From assembly GCF_017565645.3 (NCBI RefSeq), contig NZ_CP086136.1, positions 1,054,001 to 1,118,000 of the forward strand: DNA of 64,000 bases. The letters are read 5' to 3'. The position numbers and the translations under genes are program-made. The first letter of the stretch is position 1. Each line of letters starts with the position of its first letter. This DNA is from Bradyrhizobium barranii subsp. barranii. Its GTDB lineage: Bacteria > Pseudomonadota > Alphaproteobacteria > Rhizobiales > Xanthobacteraceae. This document shows positions 35,974 through 45,443 of this stretch, in pieces. The notes under the pieces were generated by a model. It was not told the DNA's origin, did not search any database, and was given only the letters and a program-made list of their open reading frames with translations.

Positions 35974-38664
35974 TCACTTCATGCAGTTTCGGACGAACTG
36001 GATCCTCTCGATCATCCCCACACCCAGCGCTTCTGCCTGTTTGCGACAGCCCTCGCGCTTATCGAGGCGCAGCTCGACCTTTTGCAGCACGCTGAGGCCG
36101 ATATCGCCCGAGACTTGCGGCGCACCGGCCTCGGCGGCGGCTTTGCCGGCATCGGCAGATGGCCCATCGCCAGCGGCCCTTGCCGCGGCTTCTAGACGCT
36201 TGATGTCTTCCGGACTCAATTTCGGCCGGTCGATATTCAGCGAGATCTTGTTGAGCGTGCCGGTGAAGGTGAACGGCGTGCTGTAGTCGTTGTCGTCGAC
36301 CGGCGTGCCGGTGTCGGACCCGATGTCCAGCGCCTCATCCCACTGCAGGATGAAGGGAAGCGTGTGCTCCATCGTCTCGGTTGCGACCGCATTGCCGTCG
36401 ACTTTGAGGACGCCGGTGCCGCCGCGGCCGATACCGCTATAGTCGCCAAAGGCCATCGTTGCCGCACCGAGACCGTCATACTTGAAATCGAACTCGATGA
36501 CATGCTTGCCCGGTGTCAGTTCCGGTCCCTCCCAGCGTACGCGCTTGAGGTCGACCAGGTTCCACGTGAACACCGGCTTGTTCTTGAGAACATAGAAGCC
36601 GTATCCGCCGAATCGTCCGCCCTGGGTGATCAGCATGCCTTCGGCGCCGCTCGGCGGTATTTCGACATCGATCTTGAAATTATAGGAGGCGTTGAGGACG
36701 CTCGGCGCGTCACCGTTCGGCGTGCCAGTGAGCGGCCGCGTCCAGGTGAAAGAGGTGCGGCCAGCGCTGAGGCTCGGCCGTGGTATAACCAGCCGGCCAG
36801 CCACCGAGGAATCGAGTGGCAGAACCTGATATTTCTGCGCCTCTTTCCAGAACAAATCCTGCATCTCCTTCAACTTGGCAGGATTTTTGGCCGCGATATC
36901 CTCATACTGCGTCCAATCGTTCTTGAGATCGTAGAGCTCCCAGGGGTAGTCGGCAGGGTCCGGCAGCTTGACGCCAGCCGTCACCCACGGCGGCCGCAGT
37001 ACCTTGGTGCTGGCGATCCAGCCGTCGTCGTAGATCGCGCGATCGGCGAACATCTCGAAATACTGGGTCTTGTGCGTCGAAGGCGCGTTCGCGTTGTTCT
37101 TATCGAAAGTATACATCATGCTGACACCCTCGATCGGGCTCTGCTTGATGCCGTCCACCATGTCGGGCTGCTTGATGTGCGCGGCTTCGAGAATGGTCGG
37201 CACGACGTCGATGACATGGTGGAATTGACTACGAATGCCGCCCTTGTCTGTGATGATTTTCGGCCAGGAGATCGCCATGCCCTGGCGGGTGCCGCCGAAA
37301 TGCGACACGATCTGCTTGGTCCAGGAGAACGGCGTGTCGAACGCCCAGGCCCAGCCGATCGACATGTGGTTGTAGGTGCGGTCGGTGCCCCAGGCGTCAT
37401 AAAAATACTTCAGCTGCTCCTCGACCCCAGGGTTGGCTCCATTGAACATCGCGACTTCGTTCGGCGTGCCGTTCGGTTGGCCTTCGGCGCTCGTTCCGTT
37501 GTCGCCGTTGATGTAGATGATCAGGGTGTTGTCGAGTTTGCCGAGGTCGTCGATCGCCTGGATCACGCGACCGATCTCGTTGTCGGCGTAGGCGACAAAG
37601 GCAGCGAAGACTTCGACCTGCCGGATGAAGAGCTTCTTTTCGTCGGCGTTGAGCTGGTCCCACTCCTTGATCAGGTCTTTCGGCCAAGGCGTCAGCTTGG
37701 CGTCCTGCGGAATGACGCCCAGCTTCTTCTGGTTGGCGAAGATCGTCTCTCGCAGCTTGTTCCAGCCGGCATCAAACAGCTTCATCTCGCTGATCTTCTG
37801 AACCCATTCCTTGGTCGGATGATGCGGCGCATGGGTGGCACCCGGCGCGAACTTGATCAGGAAGGGCTGGTCCGGCGAGAGCGCGTTGATGCGGTTGACG
37901 TAGTCGATCGCCTCGTCGGCCATCGCGGTCATCAAATTCCAGCCGGGCTTGCCGACGTAAGGATAGATCGGCGTGGTATTGCGGACGAGATTGCCTGGCT
38001 CCCACTGATTGGTATCGCCGCCCATGAAGCCGTAAAAATATTCAAAGCCTATGCCGGTCGGCCACTGATCGAACGGTCCGGCCTGGCTCGCCTGGTATTC
38101 CGGAGTATTGTGGTTCTTGCCGAACCACGCGGTGTGGTAGCCATTGTCCCTGAGGATGCGTCCAATCGTGGCCTTGTCCTTGGTGATGACGCTGTCATAG
38201 CCCGGATAGCCGGTCGCCTGTTCGGCAACGACACCGTAGCCAGCCGAATGATGATTGCGGCCGGTGATCAGTGCCGCACGGGTCGGCGAACACAGCGCCG
38301 TCGAATGGAAGTTGGTATAACGCAGGCCGTCCTTCGCGATCCGATCGAGCGCCGGGGTCGGGATCACTCCGCCGAACGTCGACGGCACGCCGTAGCCGGA
38401 ATCGTCGGTGATGATCAGAAGAACGTTCGGCGCGCCTTTGGGCGGAACGACACGCGCAGGCCAAAATGGTGTCGACTTCGTCGCATCGCGCTCGATCTTG
38501 CCACCGAATTTCTGCGGCGGTGGTGGAAGCTGATCCCCGGGAATGGTGATGGTTGCGGCCGGCGAGCCCGGCGGCGGCGTGGTCGGTTGCGCTTGCTGTG
38601 CAAACGCAGGGACGGATAGCGACGATGTCAAGAACAGTATGGAAACGATCGCACGAAAACTCAT
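35974..38664 (-). CDS. Arylsulfatase (intact)
   Basis: 896 residues from ATG 38664. Signal peptide (AIVSILFLTSSLSVPAFA), then NVLLIITDDSGYG (metal-binding Asp-Asp), the formylglycine motif CSPTR at Cys125, GRNHHSAGYG, and later YINGDNGTSAEG and HHVIDVVPTILEA. The C-terminal third is a beta-rich domain as in large alkaline arylsulfatases, ending in a Cys-containing tail. The enzyme would hydrolyse sulfate esters in the periplasm. It needs a formylglycine-generating enzyme, which is not in this window. Its paralogue at 25720-28267 is frameshifted. The start is chosen at MSFRAIV because GGGAGG lies close upstream. Confidence 0.92.
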   Translation of the reverse strand: MSFRAIVSILFLTSSLSVPAFAQQAQPTTPPPGSPAATITIPGDQLPPPPQKFGGKIERDATKSTPFWPARVVPPKGAPNVLLIITDDSGYGVPSTFGGVIPTPALDRIAKDGLRYTNFHSTALCSPTRAALITGRNHHSAGYGVVAEQATGYPGYDSVITKDKATIGRILRDNGYHTAWFGKNHNTPEYQASQAGPFDQWPTGIGFEYFYGFMGGDTNQWEPGNLVRNTTPIYPYVGKPGWNLMTAMADEAIDYVNRINALSPDQPFLIKFAPGATHAPHHPTKEWVQKISEMKLFDAGWNKLRETIFANQKKLGVIPQDAKLTPWPKDLIKEWDQLNADEKKLFIRQVEVFAAFVAYADNEIGRVIQAIDDLGKLDNTLIIYINGDNGTSAEGQPNGTPNEVAMFNGANPGVEEQLKYFYDAWGTDRTYNHMSIGWAWAFDTPFSWTKQIVSHFGGTRQGMAISWPKIITDKGGIRSQFHHVIDVVPTILEAAHIKQPDMVDGIKQSPIEGVSMMYTFDKNNANAPSTHKTQYFEMFADRAIYDDGWIASTKVLRPPWVTAGVKLPDPADYPWELYDLKNDWTQYEDIAAKNPAKLKEMQDLFWKEAQKYQVLPLDSSVAGRLVIPRPSLSAGRTSFTWTRPLTGTPNGDAPSVLNASYNFKIDVEIPPSGAEGMLITQGGRFGGYGFYVLKNKPVFTWNLVDLKRVRWEGPELTPGKHVIEFDFKYDGLGAATMAFGDYSGIGRGGTGVLKVDGNAVATETMEHTLPFILQWDEALDIGSDTGTPVDDNDYSTPFTFTGTLNKISLNIDRPKLSPEDIKRLEAAARAAGDGPSADAGKAAAEAGAPQVSGDIGLSVLQKVELRLDKREGCRKQAEALGVGMIERIQFVRNCMK

Positions 38665-38691
38665 TGCAGCCCTCCCGTGAGGCGCGCGCAA

Positions 38692-39026
38692 CCGCGCAGA
38701 CGTTTATCACTCTCAACGACGAGGCAAGAAGTGACGTTGACGCAAGATCAACCTCCGCAAGAACGGTACCTAAGGGCAGATTGGATCGCCTGGCTGAGCT
38801 ATCCGGCGGCACGCGCTCAATTTTTGTAGGAATTTGCAGGCGTCACGTCGATCAAGCATCTGCAAAAATCCATCTGATATTGAAGAGCAGAACACGCGCT
38901 CACACTCGTCATCATGCTGCACGGACTAAGTCGAACGGCGGACCTTGAGCGAAATCAACGGGAAGAAATGTCTGGGGCTCACACTTCAAATGACAAGCTT
39001 CCGGGTCTTCACCTTGGATCGACAGC
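38692..39026. other. Upstream region of arylsulfatase, no recognisable gene
   Basis: Nothing with coding character is seen. It must include the promoter of the minus-strand arylsulfatase/DUF1254 unit. Confidence 0.45.
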
Positions 39027-39363
39027 ATGCTCGCTCACAAACTCAATCATCCTGTCGCCGGCGCCGTGCTCGCGATCGCCTTGGTCGCAGCAATTTCATT
39101 GGTTCCTTGGCCGAAGCTTCCTGCGAAGCCTAGGCTTGCGATCAAGAGCGATCGTCTGGAGCAGAGCGATCGCAGCGAGCTTGGGAATAGCGGTACGCAG
39201 GCCGCATGGCCCTATGGACGTGGCTGGCAGCTGCCGCCGGAAAGACGAGAAACCAAAGGACATTCACTCAAACGGCGGCAAGGGCTGTTTTGGTTTCTCT
39301 CATGATCAAGCCCGAGGTGTTCCTGCGCTCCGCGCGACGCGGAGTTCACTAGCACTACTTTGG
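39027..39363 (+). pseudogene. Degenerate small exported protein next to the intron
   Basis: The frame from ATG 39027 starts LNHPVAGAVLAIALVAAISL, a signal-like segment, then SDRLEQSDRSE and QAAWPY. At about 39217 the meaningful sequence changes frame to MDVAGSCRRKDEKPKDIHSN. The combined pattern (signal peptide, KSDRL, AWPY, C-R-K-D) resembles small exported proteins common in Bradyrhizobium. The intron insertion lies at its 3' side. Low confidence. Confidence 0.35.
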
Positions 39364-41275
39364 GTGCGCCGGGAGACCGGCAAGGAATAGATGGTGGAAG
39401 TCCATTGCGATGAAGGTGTAGCGAACCACATCGGCCCCGAGCCGTGCGCAGGCGTCCGCGAGGGTGTCGGCGAAGCGTCGGTAGGGGAGCATGCAGGCCA
39501 GCCATTGAGCCGCGAAACAGTGTTATCTCGGGAGCCGACGCTGTCCAAAGAGCGGAAGGCAATATGGGCGAGTGCGCAAACGCGAGCACCCGTCCAACCC
39601 GGCGTGGTCGTAGACCCTGGCATGTATGGAAGCTCCTTGTACGGGAACCGGGATATCTCCGGGTCGGCCATCTTCCTTCTCGGAGGAGATGGTCCGCAGC
39701 GGGAAGGCGAGGAGCTGTAGCCGCTGATGCACGACACGGAGAAGTCTGACTCTGGCATAGTAGCTGAGAAGCCAACGAACAAAGCCGGATTACTGGCGGC
39801 GGAGTGGGCGGAGCCAAGGCCGGGGACCAAGGGAAACGCGGAACAGCAGCGCATGCACCGGACACAGGGCCGGGCTCGCATGACCCAGTCGCTGGACCGC
39901 GTACGGACAGCCGCAAGGCTGAGGAAGAAGGACCGGTTCACCGCGCTCTTTCACCACATCAATGTCGATACACTGCGGGCGGCGTTCTTTGCGCTCAGGC
40001 GTAAGGCTGCTCCCGGAGTGGATGGCATGACGTGGGAGGACTACGAGGAAGATCTCGAGCCCCGGCTCGCCGATCTGCACAAACGGGTCCAACGAGGAGC
40101 GTATCGCCCGCAACCGTCTCGCCGGACGTACATACCAAAGGCAGACGGCAAGCAGCGCCCGTTAGCGATCGCGGCTCTCGAAGACAAAATCGTCCAGGGC
40201 GCCACCGTCATCGTGCTCAACGCCATCTACGAAGGAGACTTCTGTGGCTTTTCCTACGGGTTTCGGCCCGGCAGAGGACCACATGATGCGTTGGACGCGC
40301 TCTGCACAGCGATCGAGACGCGGAACGTGAACTGGATCATTGACGCCGACATCCAAAACTTCTTTGGCGCAGTCAGTCAACCTTGGCTGGTTCGCTTCTT
40401 GGAACATAGGATCGGCGACAAGCGCATCATCCGCCTCATTCAGAAATGGCTGAAGGCGGGTGTTCTCGAAGACGGCGTCGTAGCCGCTGATGACAGGGGA
40501 ACGGGTCAAGGTTCGGTGATTTCACCGCTTCTCGGCAACATCTACCTGCACTACGCTCTCGACCTGTGGGCCAAACGCTGGCGACAGCGCGAGGTCTCCG
40601 GCGGCATGATCATCGTGCGTTACGCGGACGATGTAGTAGTCGGCTTTGAGCGCGAGGATGACGCACGTCGTTTCCTTGACGCGATGCGCGCGAGACTGGA
40701 GGAGTTCGAGCTGACGCTCCACCCGGCCAAGACCCGCCTGATTGAGTTTGGTCGCCATGCGGCGGCTCAACGCAAGCAGCGCGGACTCGGAAAGCCGGAA
40801 ACCTTTGCGTTCATGGGGTTCACGTTTATCTGCGGCAAATCACGCCAAGGGCGCTTCCAGCTTCAACGGAAGACCCGTAGCGACCGCTTGCGAACCAAAC
40901 TCCGCGAAATCAAGGAGGAGCTAAGGCGCCGAATGCACTGGCCGATCCCTGCACAAGGGAAATGGCTGAGGCAGGTCTTGACCGGCCACTTTGCGTACTT
41001 TGCTGTCCCGACGAATGGCCGAGCGCTCAATGCGTTTCGGTTCTATCTGACCGATCTCTGGAGGCGGACGCTTCGGCGGCGCAGTCAGCGGACCTGTCTG
41101 ACCTGGGATCGCATAACGCAGATCACCGATGACTGGCTCCCCAAGGCTCGCATCCTTCATCCATGGCCGAAGCTGCGCTTCGCCGTCAAACACCCGAGGT
41201 AGGAGCCCGGTGCCTTAATTGGGCTCGCCGGGATCTGCGCGGGGGGCGCCCAGTGATGGGTGTCCCTACCGCGAA
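39364..41275 (+). ncRNA. Group II intron
   Basis: The 5' end is placed at GTGCGCC (39364-39370), the usual bacterial intron start. About 360 bases of domains I-III follow before the maturase gene. Right after the maturase stop come domain V (41203-41236; AGCCCGG paired with CCGGGATCT) and domain VI (GGGCGCCC with GGGTGTCCC), with the end near 41270-41276. Domains I-III were not folded. A strong hairpin (CTCCGCGCGACGCGGAG) lies about 25 bp upstream of the insertion. Confidence 0.75.
39727..41202 (+). CDS. ltrA: Group II intron reverse transcriptase/maturase
   Basis: 491 residues. The RT domain (about 70-330) contains APGVDGMTWEDY (RT0/1), YIPKADGKQRPLAI (RT2), GFSYGFRPGRGPHDAL, DADIQNFFGAV (RT3), GTGQGSVISPLLGN (RT4), the catalytic RYADDVVVGF (RT5) and LGKPETFAFMGFTF (RT7). 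The maturase (GIIM/X) domain follows at about 370-450. There is no C-terminal HNH endonuclease, so mobility would use a nick-independent route. The true start may be the Met at about residue 38 or 52. It splices and mobilises its host intron. Confidence 0.9.
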   Translation: MHDTEKSDSGIVAEKPTNKAGLLAAEWAEPRPGTKGNAEQQRMHRTQGRARMTQSLDRVRTAARLRKKDRFTALFHHINVDTLRAAFFALRRKAAPGVDGMTWEDYEEDLEPRLADLHKRVQRGAYRPQPSRRTYIPKADGKQRPLAIAALEDKIVQGATVIVLNAIYEGDFCGFSYGFRPGRGPHDALDALCTAIETRNVNWIIDADIQNFFGAVSQPWLVRFLEHRIGDKRIIRLIQKWLKAGVLEDGVVAADDRGTGQGSVISPLLGNIYLHYALDLWAKRWRQREVSGGMIIVRYADDVVVGFEREDDARRFLDAMRARLEEFELTLHPAKTRLIEFGRHAAAQRKQRGLGKPETFAFMGFTFICGKSRQGRFQLQRKTRSDRLRTKLREIKEELRRRMHWPIPAQGKWLRQVLTGHFAYFAVPTNGRALNAFRFYLTDLWRRTLRRRSQRTCLTWDRITQITDDWLPKARILHPWPKLRFAVKHPR

Positions 41276-41300
41276 CAGAATGTGTTTTGGCCGCTGTTTT

Positions 41301-42614
41301 TCAAGGATTTGCTTTCGGCAATATGGGCATTGCTGAGGCGGCGGCCGAAGGATGAGATCGACGATGGCATGGCGTACGGCGGGCATGGTTGGTTGAGGCG
41401 GAGGCCCGTTGATTCTTTTTTTTCCGCCCCGCGTATGCGAGGCGACGATGTTGCAGGAAGGCGTAGGCAATCATTGTCATAAGGGCGTGGCGATGAAGAC
41501 CTTGCCATGATCGCCCTTCGAAGTGATCAAGTCCAAGCTCCTCCTTCAACTGTTGATGCGCCTGCTCACAAATCCACCGTGCCTTGATGGTGGCGGCCAG
41601 CGTGCGCAGATCCGTCGTCGCCGGAAGATTGGCGAGATAGTATTTGCTCTCCCCGGAGGCACGTTGCTCGCCAATGAGCCAGACTTCGTCGCCTGGGAGA
41701 TGCTGCTGACCTTTATCCCATATCCGCTGCGGAGGGCCGTCGGCGGTGCGGACACGGAGGGCAGCAAATCGGGCTTTGAGCCGACCTTTCGTCCCGCTAC
41801 GCCAACTCACGGTTTTCCATTTGGCGCTGGCCAGCATTTGTTCTGCCGCAATCGATAAGATATCGGGCACGTGGTGCTTTCGTGGTTTGCCACGGACTTT
41901 GGTGATCGGCCAAATGAGCTTCACATCGACGGGATACACTTTCTGGTGCCGAGGGATACCGACCGCCCAGGCCAGCCCGCGCTCTGTTAGCCCTTGTCGA
42001 AACGGTGCGCTGAGGCCGTATCCTGCATCCGCCAGCACACATCCAAAGCGCATGTTGGCTGCCATCGCGCGGTCAATCTCGGCCAAAGCGATCTCCGGCT
42101 TGGACCGTGGCGTTCGGTGTTCGATTGGCACGCGAGCGCGCTTCAAACGGGGCATGTCGCTTGTCCAGCTGTCAGGCAGAAAGAGACGTAACGCGACCAT
42201 CACTGGCACTTCGCCGCGCGCAAGCGTTAAAGACACCAGCGTTTGGCAATTTGCAGTTTTACCGAGAGCCGATGCGTATTGCGCCGCAACACCGACCGAT
42301 CGCTCACCCTTCTTCGGCAGTGAGGTGTCATCAATAACCAGCACCGCATCCCTGCCGCCGACGAGTCGGTCCGCCTGGTTGAGCAGCTCTGTCTCCAGCG
42401 GCGTCGCGTCCCAGACACCGTCGGCAATGAAATGGTGCAACTGGTCGTAGTTGCTCGTGACAAGGCGTTCCGCCATCGGCTGAACGCTCTTGCGATCGCC
42501 AGGACCGATCAATCCCGCAACATACAGAGGACACATCCGCTGCCGGGTCTTATGACCCAGCCGGTCCAAGAACGGCATCAGCCAGCGTTCGAGTTCGTCT
42601 TCCCATCCCGGCAT
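41301..42614 (-). CDS. IS701-family transposase
   Basis: 437 residues from ATG 42614 (MPGWEDELERWLMPFLDRLG); an alternative start at 42650 adds 12 residues. Family signatures: CPLYVAGLIGPGDRKSVQPM, VIDDTSLPKKGERSVGV (first Asp), VLADAGYG (second Asp), YLANLPATTDLRTL, and ARWICEQAHQQLKEELGLDHFEGRSW (Glu). These DDE residues appear intact. The C-terminus is Ser/Arg-rich and ends at 41301. It begins immediately left of the IS91 flank and ends close to the intron 3' end, so it may have inserted in the same target area. Terminal repeats of this IS were not resolved. Confidence 0.88.
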   Translation of the reverse strand: MPGWEDELERWLMPFLDRLGHKTRQRMCPLYVAGLIGPGDRKSVQPMAERLVTSNYDQLHHFIADGVWDATPLETELLNQADRLVGGRDAVLVIDDTSLPKKGERSVGVAAQYASALGKTANCQTLVSLTLARGEVPVMVALRLFLPDSWTSDMPRLKRARVPIEHRTPRSKPEIALAEIDRAMAANMRFGCVLADAGYGLSAPFRQGLTERGLAWAVGIPRHQKVYPVDVKLIWPITKVRGKPRKHHVPDILSIAAEQMLASAKWKTVSWRSGTKGRLKARFAALRVRTADGPPQRIWDKGQQHLPGDEVWLIGEQRASGESKYYLANLPATTDLRTLAATIKARWICEQAHQQLKEELGLDHFEGRSWQGLHRHALMTMIAYAFLQHRRLAYAGRKKKNQRASASTNHARRTPCHRRSHPSAAASAMPILPKANP

Positions 42615-42662
42615 GGTCAGCCCTCCAAGAGCCGACCACCCATGAATCATTGAAAAATTGAT

Positions 42663-42741
42663 TCGGGAATCTGGAGGGTTCTGTGAGGTCGCGCTCACGC
42701 GAGGGCGCGGCAAGCGCTTATAACGCGACCTCATTGAAGCC
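42663..42741. repeat. Inverted-repeat hairpin at the 3' end of IS91 copy 2
   Basis: The stem TGAGGTCGCG/CGCGACCTCA is the same as at 2399-2481 with a different loop. GGGAATCTGGAGGG upstream is also shared. Either it is the true IS91 3' end or both copies inserted next to the same sequence. Confidence 0.6.
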
Positions 42742-43030
42742 GGATTGAACGAAGGCGCGGGAGAATATGCACGGTGGTGCGGCTATGGGGATAGTTTGAG
42801 ATCGCGGGTTGCTATCGGCAGACTGCGGAGCTGACGCGGCGACGTTTTGGTTGCGCAATGGCGGCAACTTGAGACAGAGAGCATTTTACCGGCTGTAGCG
42901 ATCGATGGCCCGCTGCATCGAATAGTTTCCGGCGCGCTGTTTGGCCGCACGGATTCGGCAGCGTCTGCGATGATCGAGACGATGGGATCATAATGACGAA
43001 TGACGATCTTCGTGCACGGCATGAATTGGC

Positions 43031-44041
43031 TCACGATGTGTCGCACCGGAACGATTGGGTTGGAGCGCCGGAACGACTGAAGCTGTGTCGAAAGCGCTCG
43101 ATGATGCGCATGACGCCACCACAATCAGGACAGGCGGGAACCTTGGCCCACGTCAGAGCGTCCGAATCCACAGGCGACGGCTTGCCATCGTTTGGCGGTG
43201 TCCGCTCACGATCGAGAAGTTTGCGGCAAAGGGCGAGTTTGGCAGCGCGATGGCCGTTGGCCATGAAGCCGAAGTGGCGGATGCGATGGAAGCCATCGGG
43301 CAGCGTGTGAAGAAGGAAGCGGCGGATGAACTCGTCGGCCTCGAGCTTCATGATCTTTGTCGCGCCGTTCTGGCGGTAGTCCTTCCAGGTAAAGGCGACG
43401 TGATCCTCGTCGAGGGCTACGAGCCGGCTGTTGGCGATTGCAACGCGATGGGTATAGCGGCCGAGATAGGCCAGCACCTGCGCGGGGCCGCCGAACGGCC
43501 GTTTGGCGTAGACGACCCAGCTAATGCGCCGCATAGCGACGAGGTGAGCTGCGAAGGCAGCAGGCTCGGCCAGGGATGCGAGATCGCCGAAGAAGTTCAG
43601 GGTGCCGGCGTCGAAGGCGGCGGTCAGACGTTCGAGGAACAGGCGTCTGAACAGCCGGGCGAGCGGTTTGACGGCCAGGAAGAAGTTTGGTCGGCTGGCG
43701 ATCCAGTGCGCGCTATCGGGCGAGAGGCCGCCGCCCGGCACGACGCAGTGGACGTGGGGATGGTGCGTCAGCGCCTGCCCCCAGGTGTGGAGGACGGCGA
43801 CGACGCCGATCCCGGCGCCGAGCCGGCGTGGATTGGCGGCGAGCGTCGACATTGCCTCGGCGGCGGCTTTGAACAGGATCGCATAAACGATGGCCTTGTT
43901 CTGAAAGGCGATCGCGGCGATCGGAGCGGGAAGTGTAAAGACGACGTGGAAATAGGGAACCGGAAGCAGGTCAGCTTGACGCGCGGCGAGCCACGCGGCT
44001 CGGGCTCTCCCCTGACACTTCGGACAGTGCCGGTTGCGGCA
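43031..44041 (-). pseudogene. IS91 transposase, C-terminal part (copy 2)
   Basis: The frame runs from the RIT junction (CRNRHCPKCQGRARAAWL) to 43031. It has the HUH motif HPHVHC, VVPGGGLSPD, the catalytic Tyr region YLGRYTHRVAIANSR and a second zinc-like CPDCGG near the end. All catalytic features are present, unlike copy 1. It is separated from its N-terminus (47414-47658) by the RIT element, so no intact transposase can be made. Confidence 0.85.
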
Positions 44042-44068
44042 AGTAATGGGCATCACCCATTACCTGCC
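44038..44068. repeat. 31-bp palindrome with inverted spacer at the RIT end
   Basis: Arms GGCAAGTAATGGG and CCCATTACCTGCC (one mismatch) flank the spacer CATCA. In copy 1 the spacer is TGATG on the same strand. The palindrome is on the same side of the IS91 transposase in both copies, but the spacer is reversed, as is the neighbouring RIT element. Confidence 0.75.
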
Positions 44069-44213
44069 GTATGGGCAAAGCCAGTAATGGGGAGCTGCCA
44101 ATCGCGATCACCGTATTTTCTTGTGGATTGCCGCTCTCGAGCTCTCCATTACAAGTCGCTCGTGCGGCCCCGTTGGGTCGGCCACTGATGGCCGGTCACA
44201 TACGGAGACGGAC

Positions 44214-45443
44214 ATGTTGGAGACGTACTTCTCGGCAGCGAAGATGCTGGGGCATCTGCGCAGTGGGCCGAGCGGGCCTTACCTTGACGGGTTTGCAGCG
44301 GCGCTGGAGCGGCAGGGCTATGGCCCCGAGACAGCGGTACGCTATTTGCGAGCGGCGGCTCACATCGGTCATGTTATGGCCGAGCAAGGCGCGGGCCTGA
44401 CGGACGTTGATCTCGCCGCGTTCGGCGAGCACCTGCGCACTTGCCGGTGTCCACGCGCCAAAGGCGGCCGGCGCAACCACCACACCATCTACGGTGCCAG
44501 GCTCTTTCGTCGGCACCTCGTCGAGCTCGGCCTTTGCCGGTCCGCGGTGGCGGCAGCACCCGCCGAGCCGCAGCTGGTCGCCGACTTCAAAACGTGGCTG
44601 CGCAAGCATCGCGGCGCATCCGATGCCACCATCAGGCTCTACGCCCGCGACGCCGCGGGCCTGATGATGCATCTTCGATCTGACCCGGACGGCTGGAGGC
44701 CGAACGATGTCCGCAGTTACTTCCTGGAGCGGGCGAGCAATAGCGGGAGTGGCACGATCGAGAAGATGACAACGAGCCTGCGGGCCTTCCTGCGGTATCT
44801 CGCAGTCGCAGGCCGTTGTCAGGCAGGTCTCGACGGCGCCGTTCCAGCCTACGCTCATTGGCAGCTTGCCGACATGCCCCGGTATCTGTCGACCGAGCAG
44901 GTCGACCGGCTGATCGCTGTCTGTGACGGCGACGTCGGTGGGCGCCGGCGTGATCGTGCGATCGTACTTTTGTTGGTGCGCCTCGGCCTGCGGGCCGGTG
45001 ACGTGGCGCAACTGCGTCTCGCGGATATTGAGTGGCAAACGGGATCGCTACGGGTCTGCGGCAAGTCGCGCTACGAGGTCCGGCTGCCGCTACCGCAAGA
45101 CGTCGGGGATGCGATCGCCGCCTACCTCGAATGCCGGCCGTCTACCGGCCGGAACGATGTCTTGTTCCTGCGCACGATCGCGCCGAGCCGGCCATTCCGA
45201 CGAGGCGACGGCATCTCGTCGGTGGTCAAGCGTATCATGAAGCGGGCCGACATTGTGGCGCCGGTCAAAGGGGCCCACACTCTGCGGCACACCGCGGCGA
45301 CCGAGATGCTGCGCCATGGCGTGCCGCTCGACAAGATCGGCCTCGTCCTTCGGCATCGCGGCATCGACACGACGGCCTATTACGCAAAGGCCGACGTCGC
45401 GCTGCTGAAGCAGGTTGCTCAGCCTTGGCCGGAGGCGCTCTGA
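44214..45443 (+). CDS. ritA: RIT element tyrosine recombinase A (copy 2)
   Basis: 409 residues, identical to the protein at 8359-9588. The start at 44214 follows GGAGACGG. Catalytic set as in copy 1 (RLGLRAGD, GKSRYE, HTLRHTA, TAYY). Its TGA overlaps the ritB ATG (TGATG, 45441-45445), which implies coupled translation. As the first gene of an intact trio it can be expected to be functional. Confidence 0.92.
   Translation: MLETYFSAAKMLGHLRSGPSGPYLDGFAAALERQGYGPETAVRYLRAAAHIGHVMAEQGAGLTDVDLAAFGEHLRTCRCPRAKGGRRNHHTIYGARLFRRHLVELGLCRSAVAAAPAEPQLVADFKTWLRKHRGASDATIRLYARDAAGLMMHLRSDPDGWRPNDVRSYFLERASNSGSGTIEKMTTSLRAFLRYLAVAGRCQAGLDGAVPAYAHWQLADMPRYLSTEQVDRLIAVCDGDVGGRRRDRAIVLLLVRLGLRAGDVAQLRLADIEWQTGSLRVCGKSRYEVRLPLPQDVGDAIAAYLECRPSTGRNDVLFLRTIAPSRPFRRGDGISSVVKRIMKRADIVAPVKGAHTLRHTAATEMLRHGVPLDKIGLVLRHRGIDTTAYYAKADVALLKQVAQPWPEAL

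Noticed and set aside
36364..38619. A 751-codon open frame antisense to the intact arylsulfatase
   Set aside because: It mirrors a well-defined enzyme with signal peptide and active-site motif; the antisense product has no domains and is a high-GC shadow.
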